Origin: Ignelater luminosus
Taxonomy: Eukaryota > Arthropoda > Insecta > Coleoptera > Elateridae
NCBI GenBank assembly: GCA_011009095.1
Contig: VTPC01003618.1
Coordinates: 1 to 64,000, forward strand
Direction: 5' to 3'
DNA length: 64,000 bases
Part shown: in pieces, positions 52,901 through 58,900 of the stretch
Numbering within the stretch: position 1 is the first letter of the stretch
Layout of the letters: each line of letters begins with the position of its first letter
The notes under the pieces: generated by a model
Seen by the model: the letters and a program-made list of their open reading frames with translations, nothing else
What the model was told of the DNA's origin: nothing
Databases searched by the model: none
Translations under genes and position numbers: made by a program

Positions 52901-55012
52901 GTTGAGCCAAAGCAGGTGACCTGTTCAAGGTAAAACCTGATTTTGGACATTTGATTTCGAGTAACTGTAAGACGAAGCCTTATTTGAGGCACCGCAGGTA
53001 GTCTGGTGCAAGGTGAAACTTTGTGGTGGCACACCAAAGATAACCTTGTGAAGCTCGATGGTAGCCCGAATTTTATCACGGAGATAAAGATCGTGATACA
53101 CTGAAAGAACTATAAAACAGTTTTAATTTTTGTGAGTCTCCATTCATCTCAATCGTTAAAGATGTGTATTGCTTTTTTCATCTCCTTCTGTTTGATTTAA
53201 ATTACCTGTTAGTGGTTCGTTGCAAATCAAGTCTCGACTAGTTTTTCAACCCAAATAGCCCCAATAGGGCGATGAGGCATAGCGCTCGACCGAGCCAAGA
53301 AAAGGTTCGACAGGAAGTTGCAGATTCTTGAGAAATATTTACAATTTATCTGCCTTATTATTTGTAGTTTTTAGATTGTAAAATCAGCTCTTCCAGTGTT
53401 GTTGAAAGCCAATAAGATTTATAAGAACTGTAGAAGAGGACAAGACAGATAGCATCAATGTGAGGAACTACTTTAATGGTTAATTGCTGATGGGCGCAGA
53501 CATTTAAAAGTGGTTGTGGAGAGATGGTGGCATATGAATAATATTGATGTTATTGACTGATATTGGGGATGATGAGTTATTATGGAAAGGAATTCTGGTG
53601 GCAGATGTAAAAGCAGAACTACCAAAAGAACTCCATTTCTCAAGATGTGGACTTCCGACGGGCAGCTCTAGGAAATAAAAGGAATTCTAGCCGGGGCCTA
53701 TGCATACCAAATACACTGAAAGAGTTTTGAATATTTTAGCCATAATGCTTTTAGCGTATTTTGTCTAGAAAAACCTAAACTCACGTTTAAAATATAAAGA
53801 CCAAACCACAATGCAACTACTGTGGTGAACGATCATCGCATCGGTTAGAATGTTCAGAGAAACTCTTTGCACTAATTTTATTGTGTTGTAATGAGGAAAT
53901 TTTAAGAACGCTACAAATTCTTTATTGTAAATCAAATTCTTCCAAGGTTAAATTATAAAAATAATTTTAAAGATTTGTTTTGCATTAAAAATTCCAAAAG
54001 TCATCCTGTGTAAATTGCTTTTTCGATCGCAGCTCGCGGTCAGATTTTATAATTGAAACAATGTATAAAGAAATATTAATATCATGCCTTTTTAGATTTA
54101 GAATCTTTAACAACCCTTTTTGTTATTTTTATTTCTTAGTCAGAGATTAAAGCTTAACTCTACGAGGTTAATTCTACATTTTAATCTCGTCCGAGGGTTG
54201 AATATTCATATTATACTGTAGAAATTCCTTGAATAGATGTTTCACAGTAGCCACATCAAAACAGACATTTCTAACAAATTTTATTTTCTCTTGGATGACG
54301 CAAAGCAGATTAAATGAATGAAAAGATTTAAATAATCTTCTGAATTGCCGAAAAGTACTTAAACAAACGTTCCTGAAAAACAAAAACCATGTTTTTGAAA
54401 CGAAATACCTATCGAGAAGGTCAAGCCGCGTACAGCACAAAATCAATATTAAGCAGGCACTATCTAAATTTAATTACCAAAGAGAGGCAGGGAAATTAAA
54501 AAAACTGAATTTAAAGGTCTTGATTTTATCAGCGAAAGGAATTAACTTTTTGTGTGTGAATTAAAATCAACAAGTATTTACATCTTCTGAATTCTTCTGG
54601 GTTTATTTTGGTTTTTTGTTGCTATTTGAAAAATCCTTTCAGATCGTTATTGTATATTCTAAAAAGGGAATTTGAAAGTGAAATTCGTAAAGCCTTGTAT
54701 GGATACAATCTTTTACTGAAGGATTTAGATTCGCACAGAAAAAACAAAACAGACAGCATAAAAGATTTGTGTGTGTTTTTTTTTCATCGAATAACTCGTT
54801 TTATCTGTTAAGAAAGGTAAATACAAAATTATCAAAACGGTAAAAAGTTATTATTTATAATTCTAACAATTTTAATAATTAAAATAAAATCTACTTACCT
54901 GTATAGGAGGGCTTGAGCTTGGCCGAGCATTATTGTAAGGTCTTGCCCCGACGATAGCCAAATAATCTATCAGTCGTGGGCAAAGAAATTGTCTTTCTGC
55001 TTCTACTGACAT
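25748..55012 (-). CDS. Rab3-GEF: MADD / Rab3-GEF, DENN-domain Rab guanine-nucleotide exchange factor (29 coding exons)
   Basis: The gene encodes the insect orthologue of vertebrate MADD (DENN/Rab3-GEP), known to catalyse GDP-GTP exchange on Rab3-type GTPases on synaptic and secretory vesicles. I joined 29 exons; all junction phases agree, and 5973 nt give 1990 residues plus TGA. The family's usual size in flies and mammals is about 1600-2100 residues. Layout: uDENN about 10-145, a Ser-rich linker, cDENN about 207-470, dDENN about 550-625, long low-complexity linkers (630-960), and a polyQ tract (1118-1138). A death-domain-like segment follows (about 1470-1605), then a PH-like C-terminal module (about 1620-1795) and a Pro/Gln-rich tail (1810-1990). 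The start ATG at 55010-55012 is preceded by an in-frame TAA about 40 nt upstream, with no other ATG between. The neighbouring DNA is repeats, so context adds nothing. Exon-by-exon evidence follows. Confidence 0.97.
26727..26773 (-). CDS. Rab3-GEF: MADD exon 28, small exon
   Basis: This 47-nt exon encodes residues 1781-1796: [15 protein letters not shown]. Its first codon is split with exon 27 and gives Asn. The acceptor is TTTACAG; the donor is ATG before GTAAGG, phase 0. Confidence 0.94.
26774..27799. other. Start of intron 27, no recognisable content
   Basis: AT-rich intron DNA. A short frame at 27614-27826 (plus) borders the repeat that follows and does not resemble a protein family. Nothing else is seen. 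Confidence 0.5.
27800..28340 (-). mobile_element. Broken non-LTR reverse transcriptase fragment in intron 27
   Basis: On the minus strand the frame 27866-28102 contains [24 protein letters not shown], the segment after the catalytic box in a non-LTR RT. At 28150-28180 the minus strand keeps a degenerate version (AYTDGALV) of the YADD region seen intact at 42733-42760. The match to 42550-43080 extends across the whole piece. It is truncated at both ends. Confidence 0.75.
28500..29480 (+). repeat. GGCC-rich composite tandem repeat, copy in intron 27
   Basis: This block is visibly much richer in G and C than the surroundings and is built of short words such as TCGGGCC, CTTCTCGG and TTTTGG. The anchor CCTGTTGGGTCATACAGG recurs at about 28718, 28809, 28970, 29069 and 29234. 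The spacings are 91, 161, 99 and 165 bp, so two unit sizes alternate, giving a higher-order period of roughly 252-265 bp. Absence of stop words keeps a 376-codon plus frame (28545-29675) and minus frames open. I read that as a by-product of composition, not a gene. Confidence 0.85.
29481..31279. other. Remainder of intron 27, no recognisable gene
   Basis: The segment 29481-29680 is still GC-richer and continues the repeat unit without clear periodicity. From 29740 to 31260 I see AT-rich DNA with no domain. At 31246-31257 an ACACCCCGTATA word resembles the end of the MITE-like element described at 38361-38893. Confidence 0.45.
31280..31352 (-). CDS. Rab3-GEF: MADD exon 27, PH-like module
   Basis: This exon encodes residues 1757-1781: [24 protein letters not shown]. 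It is isolated between a 1.4-kb and a 4.5-kb intron. The acceptor is GTTGCAG; the donor is A before GTAAGT, phase 1. The I-x-x-I-x-K-C and F-V-L-E-E words match relatives. Confidence 0.94.
31353..32740. other. Intron 26, no recognisable gene
   Basis: Short frames at 31524-31733 and 32300-32548 (plus) have no convincing relatives. The block 31520-32100 is less AT-rich and may be mobile-element derived. The words in 32513-32527 and 32550-32565 (AACAAAGTGT / ACACTTTGTT) form an inverted repeat around 32530-32545. Confidence 0.4.
32741..32908 (-). CDS. Rab3-GEF: MADD exon 26, PH-like module
   Basis: This exon encodes residues 1701-1756: [51 protein letters not shown]. The acceptor is TTTACAG. 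The donor AAG before GTATCA is a weaker site; the overlapping GTAAGG 4 nt earlier would put exon 27 out of frame. Confidence 0.94.
32963..33235 (-). CDS. Rab3-GEF: MADD exon 25, PH-like module
   Basis: This exon encodes residues 1610-1700: [58 protein letters not shown]. The E-R-W-W-x-E-x-L-x-N-M-T-Y word is diagnostic. The acceptor is TTATTAG; the donor is AAG before GTAAAT, phase 0. Confidence 0.97.
33290..33529 (-). CDS. Rab3-GEF: MADD exon 24, death-domain-like region
   Basis: This exon encodes residues 1530-1609: [51 protein letters not shown]. Helix-rich, it corresponds to the region from which vertebrate MADD takes its death-domain name. The acceptor is AAATTAG; the donor is TTG before GTAAGT, phase 0. 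Confidence 0.97.
33583..33834 (-). CDS. Rab3-GEF: MADD exon 23, start of death-domain-like region
   Basis: This exon encodes residues 1446-1529: [58 protein letters not shown]. The block [20 protein letters not shown] is essentially invariant in the family. The acceptor is TTCTAG; the donor is CAG before GTGAGA, phase 0. Confidence 0.97.
33934..34077 (-). CDS. Rab3-GEF: MADD exon 22, followed by a GC-AG intron
   Basis: This exon encodes residues 1398-1445: [39 protein letters not shown]. The R-x-T-V/L-S-D-T/S-E-x-E word matches the family. The donor is CAG before GCAAGT: a non-canonical GC site with otherwise perfect consensus. The nearby GTAAAT, 4 nt downstream, would shift frame into a stop. 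Confidence 0.9.
34241..34374 (-). CDS. Rab3-GEF: MADD exon 21, linker
   Basis: This exon encodes residues 1353-1397: [40 protein letters not shown]. The acceptor is TTTGCAG; the donor is GAC before GTAAGT, phase 0. Confidence 0.9.
34438..34744 (-). CDS. Rab3-GEF: MADD exon 20
   Basis: This exon encodes residues 1251-1353: [40 protein letters not shown], then a Ser-rich tail with [13 protein letters not shown]. The G-L-G-G-M-A-S and E-I-A-x-T-H-Y-x-S-K-E words are conserved. The donor is G before GTTAGT, phase 1. Confidence 0.95.
34806..34964 (-). CDS. Rab3-GEF: MADD exon 19
   Basis: This exon encodes residues 1198-1250: [40 protein letters not shown]. The L-D-G-x-G-V-G-W-L word is conserved. 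The acceptor is TTTTTAG; the donor is GTG before GTATGT, phase 0. Confidence 0.96.
35020..35472 (-). CDS. Rab3-GEF: MADD exon 18, with polyglutamine tract
   Basis: This exon encodes residues 1047-1197. It starts [15 protein letters not shown] and passes [14 protein letters not shown] and [13 protein letters not shown]. It then enters a Gln/His tract (1118-1138) and returns to conserved sequence: [31 protein letters not shown]. The acceptor is ATATAG before AGC; the donor is GAT before GTAAGT, phase 0. Confidence 0.93.
35197..35259 (-). repeat. CAA/CAG glutamine-tract repeat inside MADD exon 18
   Basis: These are 21 codons on the minus strand, 19 of them Gln (mixed CAA and CAG) and two His. 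Mixed codons and the His interruptions suggest a fairly stable tract, but length variation between individuals is plausible. Confidence 0.95.
35532..35732 (-). CDS. Rab3-GEF: MADD exon 17, Ala/Ser/Lys helical segment
   Basis: This exon encodes residues 980-1046. It has internal repeats of an E-A-S-K-S unit ([20 protein letters not shown]) followed by [20 protein letters not shown]. It looks amphipathic and helical. The acceptor is ATTACAG; the donor is AGG before GTAAAA, phase 0 at both ends. Confidence 0.94.
35794..35862 (-). CDS. Rab3-GEF: MADD exon 16, small conserved exon
   Basis: This exon encodes residues 957-979: [23 protein letters not shown]. Only 69 nt long and phase 0 at both ends, it could be skipped without frame change. 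The word [13 protein letters not shown] is, from memory, shared with other insect Rab3-GEF proteins. Confidence 0.9.
35939..36187 (-). CDS. Rab3-GEF: MADD exon 15, linker
   Basis: This exon encodes residues 874-956: [61 protein letters not shown]. The acceptor is TACCTAG. The donor AAG before GTGCTT is weak but keeps phase 0 and joins QMDK to LKLQAKGK as expected. Confidence 0.88.
36249..36422 (-). CDS. Rab3-GEF: MADD exon 14, disordered linker
   Basis: This exon encodes residues 816-873: [44 protein letters not shown]. No long frame marks it; it was found by splice sites and open reading. The acceptor is AAACAG; the donor is CCT before GTAAGT, phase 0. Confidence 0.88.
36478..36746 (-). CDS. 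Rab3-GEF: MADD exon 13, disordered linker
   Basis: This exon encodes residues 726-815: [46 protein letters not shown]. It is low complexity and rich in Ser, Pro and Glu. The acceptor is AAATAG; the donor is GTG before GTATGT, phase 0. Confidence 0.92.
36786..37257 (-). CDS. Rab3-GEF: MADD exon 12, dDENN and following acidic linker
   Basis: This exon encodes residues 569-726. It opens with [50 protein letters not shown], then an acidic Ser-rich stretch ending [13 protein letters not shown]. The first 46 codons lie before the nearest start-like codon. The donor is G before GTAGTA, phase 1. Confidence 0.96.
37320..37527 (-). CDS. Rab3-GEF: MADD exon 11, linker and start of dDENN
   Basis: This exon encodes residues 499-568: [52 protein letters not shown]. 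The N-P[18 protein letters not shown] word is near invariant in the family. The acceptor is ATATAG; the donor is ATG before GTAAAA, phase 0. Confidence 0.96.
37595..37683 (-). CDS. Rab3-GEF: MADD exon 10, cDENN-dDENN linker
   Basis: This exon encodes residues 470-499: [25 protein letters not shown]. Joining exon 9 gives L-K-Q-A-L, as in relatives, across a 7.1-kb intron. The acceptor is TTTCTAG. The donor AG before GTTATT is a weak match to consensus but is the only one that restores frame. Confidence 0.9.
37684..38360. other. Start of intron 9, no recognisable content
   Basis: AT-rich intron sequence with no frame or repeat that I can assign. Confidence 0.5.
38361..38893. mobile_element. 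Candidate MITE-like element with CAGGGTGT termini
   Basis: The left end reads TATACAGGGTGTTTG and the right end GACACCCGGTATAT. These are imperfect inverted repeats of about 11-12 bp with TATA-type flanks. An internal TACAGGGTGTC word occurs at 38532-38542. No coding potential is present. Similar terminal words appear at 31246-31257 and 44075-44087, which fits a dispersed short DNA element. Family and target-site duplication are uncertain. Confidence 0.45.
38894..39289. other. Intron 9 segment, no recognisable content
   Basis: AT-rich DNA without supported features. Confidence 0.45.
39290..39865 (+). repeat. Degenerate tandem repeat in intron 9, six units of 109 or 81 bp
   Basis: The word TCGATTTTG or a variant recurs at about 39299, 39408, 39490, 39570, 39679 and 39787. 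The spacings are 109, 82, 80, 109 and 108 bp. Units also share a TCCAAAACTGTCAAATCG-like block and a TTTTGATGATTTTTAGATAA-like block. The short units appear to lack a segment resembling GCTAACCATTGACAAGCAAAC, present in the long ones, so deletion of one block explains the two sizes. Confidence 0.75.
39866..41560. other. Intron 9 segment, no assigned gene
   Basis: A 64-codon plus frame (40606-40800) with a hydrophobic N-terminal half and an acidic Asn/Asp segment, and scattered pieces around 40050-40140 and 41060-41160, hint at an old coding element. Frames do not connect, and I recognise no domain. Confidence 0.4.
41561..42290 (-). repeat. GGCC-rich composite tandem repeat, copy in intron 9
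   Basis: This is the same family as 28500-29480 in the opposite orientation: plus-strand words are CGAAAGGCCCGA, CCTGTATGA and AGATCCAAACGGCCCG. The right edge reads GGTCCGTGCAGGTCTCTA near 42258-42275, a word that recurs at about 60208 next to the fourth copy. Minus-strand frames (41613-41990, 41924-42196) are open because the repeat has few stops. They encode the same Ser/Gly/Phe/Arg-type low-complexity text as the copy in intron 27. Confidence 0.85.
42520..43740 (+). mobile_element. Broken non-LTR retrotransposon with RT and RNase H, in intron 9
   Basis: Plus-strand pieces in order: a YADD catalytic box ([14 protein letters not shown], about 42732-42770), [24 protein letters not shown] (42814-42885), and [10 protein letters not shown]. 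Next is an RNase H start, FYTDGSRM, at 43218-43242, then a C-terminal region with a C-P-K-C-G knuckle at about 43528-43545. Frames change several times. The 3' part (43390-43680) matches the reverse complement of 59030-59400. RT followed by RNase H places it among RNase H-bearing non-LTR elements; I do not name the clade. Confidence 0.8.
43741..44762. other. End of intron 9, no recognisable gene
   Basis: Very AT-rich. A run of related words (TTTTTAACAC...TGTAACAG, repeated three times at 44048-44100) makes a small tandem-like patch ending in AACACCCTGTATAAC. No coding potential. Confidence 0.45.
44763..44889 (-). CDS. Rab3-GEF: MADD exon 9, end of cDENN
   Basis: This exon encodes residues 427-469: [32 protein letters not shown]. 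The P-D-D-x-W-L-V-D-L-D-S-N word is diagnostic. The donor is CAG before GTAAAT, phase 0. The 7.1-kb intron 9 follows. Confidence 0.96.
44952..45022 (-). CDS. Rab3-GEF: MADD exon 8, cDENN
   Basis: This exon encodes residues 404-427: [23 protein letters not shown]. It has the A-P-T-P-x-x-I-G-x-P-A-S-F signature. The acceptor is ATTTTAG; the donor is AG before GTAAAA, phase 2. Confidence 0.96.
45083..45264 (-). CDS. Rab3-GEF: MADD exon 7, cDENN core
   Basis: This exon encodes residues 343-403, including [47 protein letters not shown]. It is the most conserved part of the whole protein. The acceptor is TTTTTAG; the donor is CAG before GTAAAT, phase 0. Confidence 0.97.
45324..45439 (-). CDS. Rab3-GEF: MADD exon 6, cDENN
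   Basis: This exon encodes residues 304-343: [34 protein letters not shown]. The L-P-D-x-x-R-F-x-L-V-D-F-P-L word is a strong MADD signature. The acceptor is TTTACAG; the donor is G before GTAAAT, phase 1. Confidence 0.95.
45503..45637 (-). CDS. Rab3-GEF: MADD exon 5, cDENN
   Basis: This exon encodes residues 259-304: [31 protein letters not shown]. The acceptor is TTTTTAG, chosen because it completes an Arg codon with exon 4 and restores R-D-T-x-W as in relatives. The donor is AA before GTAAGG, phase 2. No long frame marks this exon; it was found by homology. Confidence 0.93.
45695..45852 (-). CDS. Rab3-GEF: MADD exon 4, start of cDENN
   Basis: This exon encodes residues 207-259. Motifs are [31 protein letters not shown]. 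The S-H-x-P-F-F and F-R-x-x-L words open the cDENN domain. The acceptor is TTTGCAG before AGG; the donor is AG before GTAATT, phase 2. Confidence 0.96.
45912..46095 (-). CDS. Rab3-GEF: MADD exon 3, serine-rich linker
   Basis: This exon encodes residues 145-206: [38 protein letters not shown]. It is a hydrophilic, probably disordered linker between uDENN and cDENN, as in the vertebrate protein. The acceptor is ATTACAG; the donor is CAG before GTAATT, phase 0. Confidence 0.93.
46155..46474 (-). CDS. Rab3-GEF: MADD exon 2, core of uDENN
   Basis: This exon encodes residues 39 to the split codon 145. It carries [41 protein letters not shown]: the most conserved uDENN block of MADD proteins. The acceptor is TTTTTAG before GTG; the donor is AG followed by GTGAGG, phase 2. 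Confidence 0.96.
46475..48844. other. Start of intron 1, no recognisable gene
   Basis: Apart from the GT/GA microsatellite at 46955, I see only AT-rich intron DNA. A minus frame at 48487-48741 has hydrophobic stretches but no known motif. Confidence 0.5.
46955..46987. repeat. (GT)n(GA)n microsatellite
   Basis: About six GT followed by about ten GA dinucleotides within intron 1. Directly visible. Confidence 0.95.
48845..53055. repeat. Degenerate ~41-bp minisatellite with four-part higher-order structure, intron 1
   Basis: For about 4.2 kb the sequence is a succession of ~40-42-bp subunits. Each is anchored by an imperfect palindrome like CCACCGCAGGTGG. Four variants recur in order: one ending AATAAAGATCAAATTT, one with GACTGGTGAAGG and ATCTGGTATT, one reading AGCTACCGCTTGTGGTG with GATTAAAGCCCGATTTT, and one with TGACCTGGCAAGGCAAAGATC. 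The third variant recurs at about 50147, 50313, 50455, 50736, 50900, 51048 and 51191. That gives a higher-order period near 145-165 bp, consistent with four subunits and some losses. Divergence is high, so the array is old. No reading frame is maintained. Confidence 0.9.
53056..54898. other. End of intron 1, no recognisable gene
   Basis: AT-rich DNA with short frames only. The segment 53500-53720 shares a GCCGGGGCCT-containing word block with 14290-14345. Nothing else is supported. Confidence 0.45.
54899..55012 (-). CDS. Rab3-GEF: MADD exon 1, start codon and beginning of uDENN
   Basis: This exon encodes residues 1-38. It opens with [18 protein letters not shown] and continues with [10 protein letters not shown], matching the conserved F-C-P-R-L-x-D-Y-L-x-I-V-G-A-R start of the MADD family. 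It ends at CAG followed by GTAAGT, phase 0. It lies 8.4 kb from exon 2 and was too short to appear as a long frame. Confidence 0.95.
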
Positions 55013-57635
55013 TTTTCCAGTGATTAATTGGGTCACCTTTTCATAACATGTATTTTATGTGATGATTTAAAATGTTTATTTGTACTTAAAAACAACGATT
55101 GTGCGTTCATTTTCGGTTCATAGGTACTCTAAAAACAGAAAAAAACGAGCTGTATTACGTGGTATACTAAAAGCAACTTTTACGTTCAATAACTTTAAAA
55201 ACGCTCTTATCGCCAACTTTTATCACAATGTGGGTTATTATCAAAACCCTCGCTGTTTTAAAACAGGAAACAAGGACAAGCACAGTTTTTATTGAACTAG
55301 AAGTTAATTCAATTTGAAGCAACTAATTGTTGCGTAACTTTACAAAAAGCTTTTAGGATTTTTTAAAAGCCTCTGTATCTAAAAATAGTGTAAATTAGAT
55401 TTTGGTACGTACGTTCTCTCGAGGTTTCAGAAATTATGTTATGCAGGAAAATTGGGGACAATTAAGTTTTTTTCTGACGCTCTTAACACCAAATTGCTTT
55501 CAGGAAACTCCCGACCTACACCATTTCTCTTGCCCTTTAATATTCCCTTTGTGACGCTACATCCCTTTTACTAGCTAAATGTTTTCATTGTTCATTTAAT
55601 TATTAATCCATTGAGAAGATATTAATTACATACCATTCGTGTTCTAATTATAGCATACCTACTTTATTTTATTACGTCTCGACACTAAAAGTCAATAAAT
55701 TTGACAACTGTTGATCGAAGAGACGCCATGAACGTGTGAAGATGCCAGATAAAATATTTTGTGAATGACTTTAGCGCTTTTACCAATTCATGCACGATAT
55801 TAATACAAAGAAAAATTGTTAAATGATCATACAAGTGTGATGATAACGTCACTTCAACTGAACGAATTAATTCGACACAGAAAATGTTTTCAGGATGTGT
55901 TTATTACACGGATCAATAACGGCGCCTTAAAGAGGACGCCCCATTTCAATACTAAAGCTCACAGAATCACTCGATGTTTTAACATTGACCGAAATTTATA
56001 AAGAGCAGCTTTTACATTAATATTTTTATTACCCCAATAAATATTCAGTTGTACTAAATAACAATTTAATAAATAGGAGAATCTTCCTTCATGAAGTGAA
56101 ATTAAATTTTAGAAATGCAACCATCCTATCTCTTTTTGTATTTACACAAATCGTTAATGCATATCATAACAAAAAAAAAGAAAAATAGTACTTACCGGTC
56201 CATCCAGAGGCAAACAAAAAAGTCGTGTGAGAAAACGCCCGAAGTACCTAGTCACTAATATCCTGCAGGAAAGTCCTGGAACCTAGGCATGCGCCTGGAA
56301 AGCTGCGTACTATACAACCCTCCCTACAAAAGCTTTGACGTAATCATCTGAAAACTGCGTCTGTGGAGCAGTTTCCTCCATTTCAACCCTTGAATGTCCG
56401 TCCACGTGCTTTTTGTAATGACAAACACCCACGGATTTTCTTTCACGTTGTGATATTTAACGAACTCTTATTAATAATTACATGACTGAAAAATTTGCAT
56501 CAATGTAGGCAGCGAAATTATTATTATTTGACAAGTTTTTGTTTTGTTTGCGGAATTAATTACAACTAGAGGGAAGAGAGGGAAAATTATATCTTGATTT
56601 CTAGAATTTTATTGTCTGGTTTTACACCTAGTACACATCATAAATTATCTTATCTTTTTATAAATGAATTTTGTTACAACTAAAAAGCATCTTTGATTAA
56701 ATTTTAATAGAAATAAGCAGAACAATAAATATATTTTACAGCTTCAATTCACTTCGAAATTAATTAAGCAATACAAAGAACGCCAAGAGAATTTTTGTTT
56801 TCTTCAAAATGGGATTAAGGTCGAAAAAGCATCTTGAAGGTCGTGTAAGGACATCGATATGATAAAGCACGATTCTAATCTATTGATTCCAAAAGGTATT
56901 AAGCAGTTTTCAAGAGATACTATTTGTCAACTAGAGATAATCTTAATGTAAAAGTTTTATTCTTCAATTCATTATTTAAAGTGCGAAATGATTTTAATTA
57001 AAAGCTTGAATGCAATTTAAATGATTTTTCTTCAGTGTGGTTGCACAATAATTTGAAAAAATTATCTACTTATTCATGTTCACTAATTGGCCCACGTTCC
57101 TGAGATTCCTCAAGAAAATCTGAAAAAGGAAGTATTAAGCCCCCGTCGGCGTCGTGCACTCGTGCTTTGTGAATTTATAGAAAAGCTTAATGAGAAGGAT
57201 TTGGTTGCAGAAGGGTACGTTAGATGACCTTTGAACTCTAGAAAAATGACAATCAACATCCATCAGCACTGTAAAAAGTGTTTCGTTTAAGCTGTCGGCT
57301 TTTTAGGAAATTTCCTTCCTCTGTATACTATTATGATGGAAATGTGAAGGATCTCGTTCAGGTAGAAATAATCAATTACCTAAATCAAGGAGTCGCAGAT
57401 CATAGTGATACAGAAGAATATAAAAATTCGATGTTCTAACTACAAAAAACAAGTGTGTACAACTACATTCTCCGCCCCTTTCTATTTTTCAAATATCAGT
57501 TGTTAAAACGTATGTCCCGAACGTTTTGACACAATTCTCGATATTAAATCTTTATGTACTACAATAATCTAATTTGAATCATCAGTATAAACTTTATTTA
57601 ACAAACTCAATGAGCTCTGAAATACCAATTTAAAT
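55013..57635. other. Upstream region of MADD, no other gene recognised
   Basis: This contains the 5' UTR immediately upstream of the start codon and probably the promoter further right. Short frames (55080-55295, 55816-56001) show no motif. A GC-richer patch lies at 56200-56420. No TATA box or initiator can be assigned with confidence. Confidence 0.45.
56196..56340 (-). other. Candidate non-coding first exon of MADD
   Basis: On the minus strand a strong donor (GGACCG before GTAAGTACT) ends at 56196. It sits in a patch that is less AT-rich than its surroundings, 1.2 kb upstream of the start codon. A matching acceptor upstream of 55012 was not clear. The right boundary is a guess. This is inference from splice consensus and position only. 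Confidence 0.25.
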
Positions 57636-57639
57636 TAAT

Positions 57640-57860
57640 GTGAACGATCCACTCCCTTTAATGACGCGTAGTTTTCTATCAGCTCTTAGACGTTGGCAAA
57701 ATTTAGTTCTGCTAACATTTAAAAAATTCTACGCCTTTATTGCTCTTCATTTTAAGCTTCTCATTCGTTATCATGAACTATCCTCAACAGAATTGCCTAA
57801 AAATCTTTGAAATATTATCGTTTTTAGGCTTAATTCCCAACTCACTCTACATAACATAAA
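57640..57860. repeat. Direct repeat A', left copy
   Basis: It shares ordered words with 58585-58900: GAACGATCCACTCC / AACGATCCATTCTC, TTTAATGACGCGT / TTTAATGACACGT, AATTTAGTTCTGCTA / GATATAGTTCTGCTA, ATATTATCGTTTTTAG, and AATTCCCAACTCACTCT / AATTCCTAACTCGCTCT. Both lie in the same orientation and flank the RT/GGCC block. Confidence 0.75.
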
Positions 57861-58100
57861 AGGTTGTCCTTTGGCGTTTGTGGGCCACCAGACCGCTTAA
57901 CCATACAGTATTTTAGGTCTGACAGTTGGCGTGTAGATACAGTAGTCTATCTAAGGATTGATTCCACAGAGCCTACCTACCACCTGAACAACCGCCAGAG
58001 TGTCGCTGTCGGCTTAGTTATCACCTTGTCGACATGTGACTTCTAGCTTAATCAATCTTCCAAGGTCACCTTTAAATACTTAACCTCCTGCGCTAGCGGT
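57861..58100 (-). mobile_element. Short non-LTR RT fragment
   Basis: The plus-strand word TTATCACCTTGTCGACATGTGACTT (58018-58042), in reverse, encodes the SHVDKVITK segment seen at 28.0 and 42.85 kb. The next part encodes K-Y-L-K-V-T-L-like sequence. Left of 58010 the match is weak. Truncated and dead. Confidence 0.65.
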
Positions 58101-58109
58101 AACTTTTGT

Positions 58110-58570
58110 GGCCTACATCCCGTCAATCGAACCGTTCGGTGTTGTCGGGCTATCAGTCATATCGGGCGTTCTGGTCTCTAGGACCGTAGCACCTTTTGGA
58201 TCTCTTGAGCCTGTTGGGTCATACAGGTCTGTTGGGCAGTTTATGCCGTTTGGGCCTGTCGGATCTTTCGGGTCGTTTAGTTCGTTTGGCCTTTCGGACT
58301 TCCCGGCCCTTAGGACTTCTGTGTCGGGTCGCGCAGTCTTTTGGACTTCTAAGACCTTCGGGCTTTTCGGGTCTCTTGAGCCGTTCTGACCTCTCAAGCC
58401 TGTTGGACCGTTCCGGCTTCTGGGTTCGTCGGACCTTTTGGACTTCTCAGCCCTTCGGATCTTTCAAGTTTATCGGGCCGTTTGGATCTCTCAAGCCTTT
58501 GGGTTATACAAATCTGTCAGGTTGTTTCGAACTGTCAGTCCTTTTGAACTTCTTAATATACGTACTGAGC
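58110..58570 (+). repeat. GGCC-rich composite tandem repeat, third copy
   Basis: Same orientation and vocabulary as 28500-29480, including CCTGTTGGGTCATACAGG at about 58210. Open frames on both strands (58108-58389, 58196-58588 plus; 58113-58397 minus) reflect lack of stop words rather than genes. It lies upstream, in RT sense, of the fragment at 57.9-58.1 kb, as in introns 9 and 27. Confidence 0.85.
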
Positions 58571-58584
58571 ACAGAAATATTAAT

Positions 58585-58900
58585 TTAAAATAGTAATAAC
58601 GATCCATTCTCTTTAATGACACGTGGTCTTCTAACGCTCACCATCAGTTCTTAGATAGTGGCAAGATATAGTTCTGCTAGCTTTTAAGACAGTTTGCATT
58701 TTAATTGCTTTTCATTCTGATTCGTTACTATACAGAATTGCCCAAAACTCCTTGAAGGATATTATCGTTTTTAGACCGAATTTGGCTAAAACATATCATC
58801 TTCAGGGTGGCATGTGTTAAAGAAATCAACCCATTCCGCTAGACATTTACCAATGTAATTTTCTCTATTTAACGCTTAATTCCTAACTCGCTCTGCATCG
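58585..58900. repeat. Direct repeat A, right copy
   Basis: Homologue of 57640-57860 with extra internal sequence around 58790-58870. It lies between the GGCC repeat and the 3' part of the next element. Confidence 0.75.
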
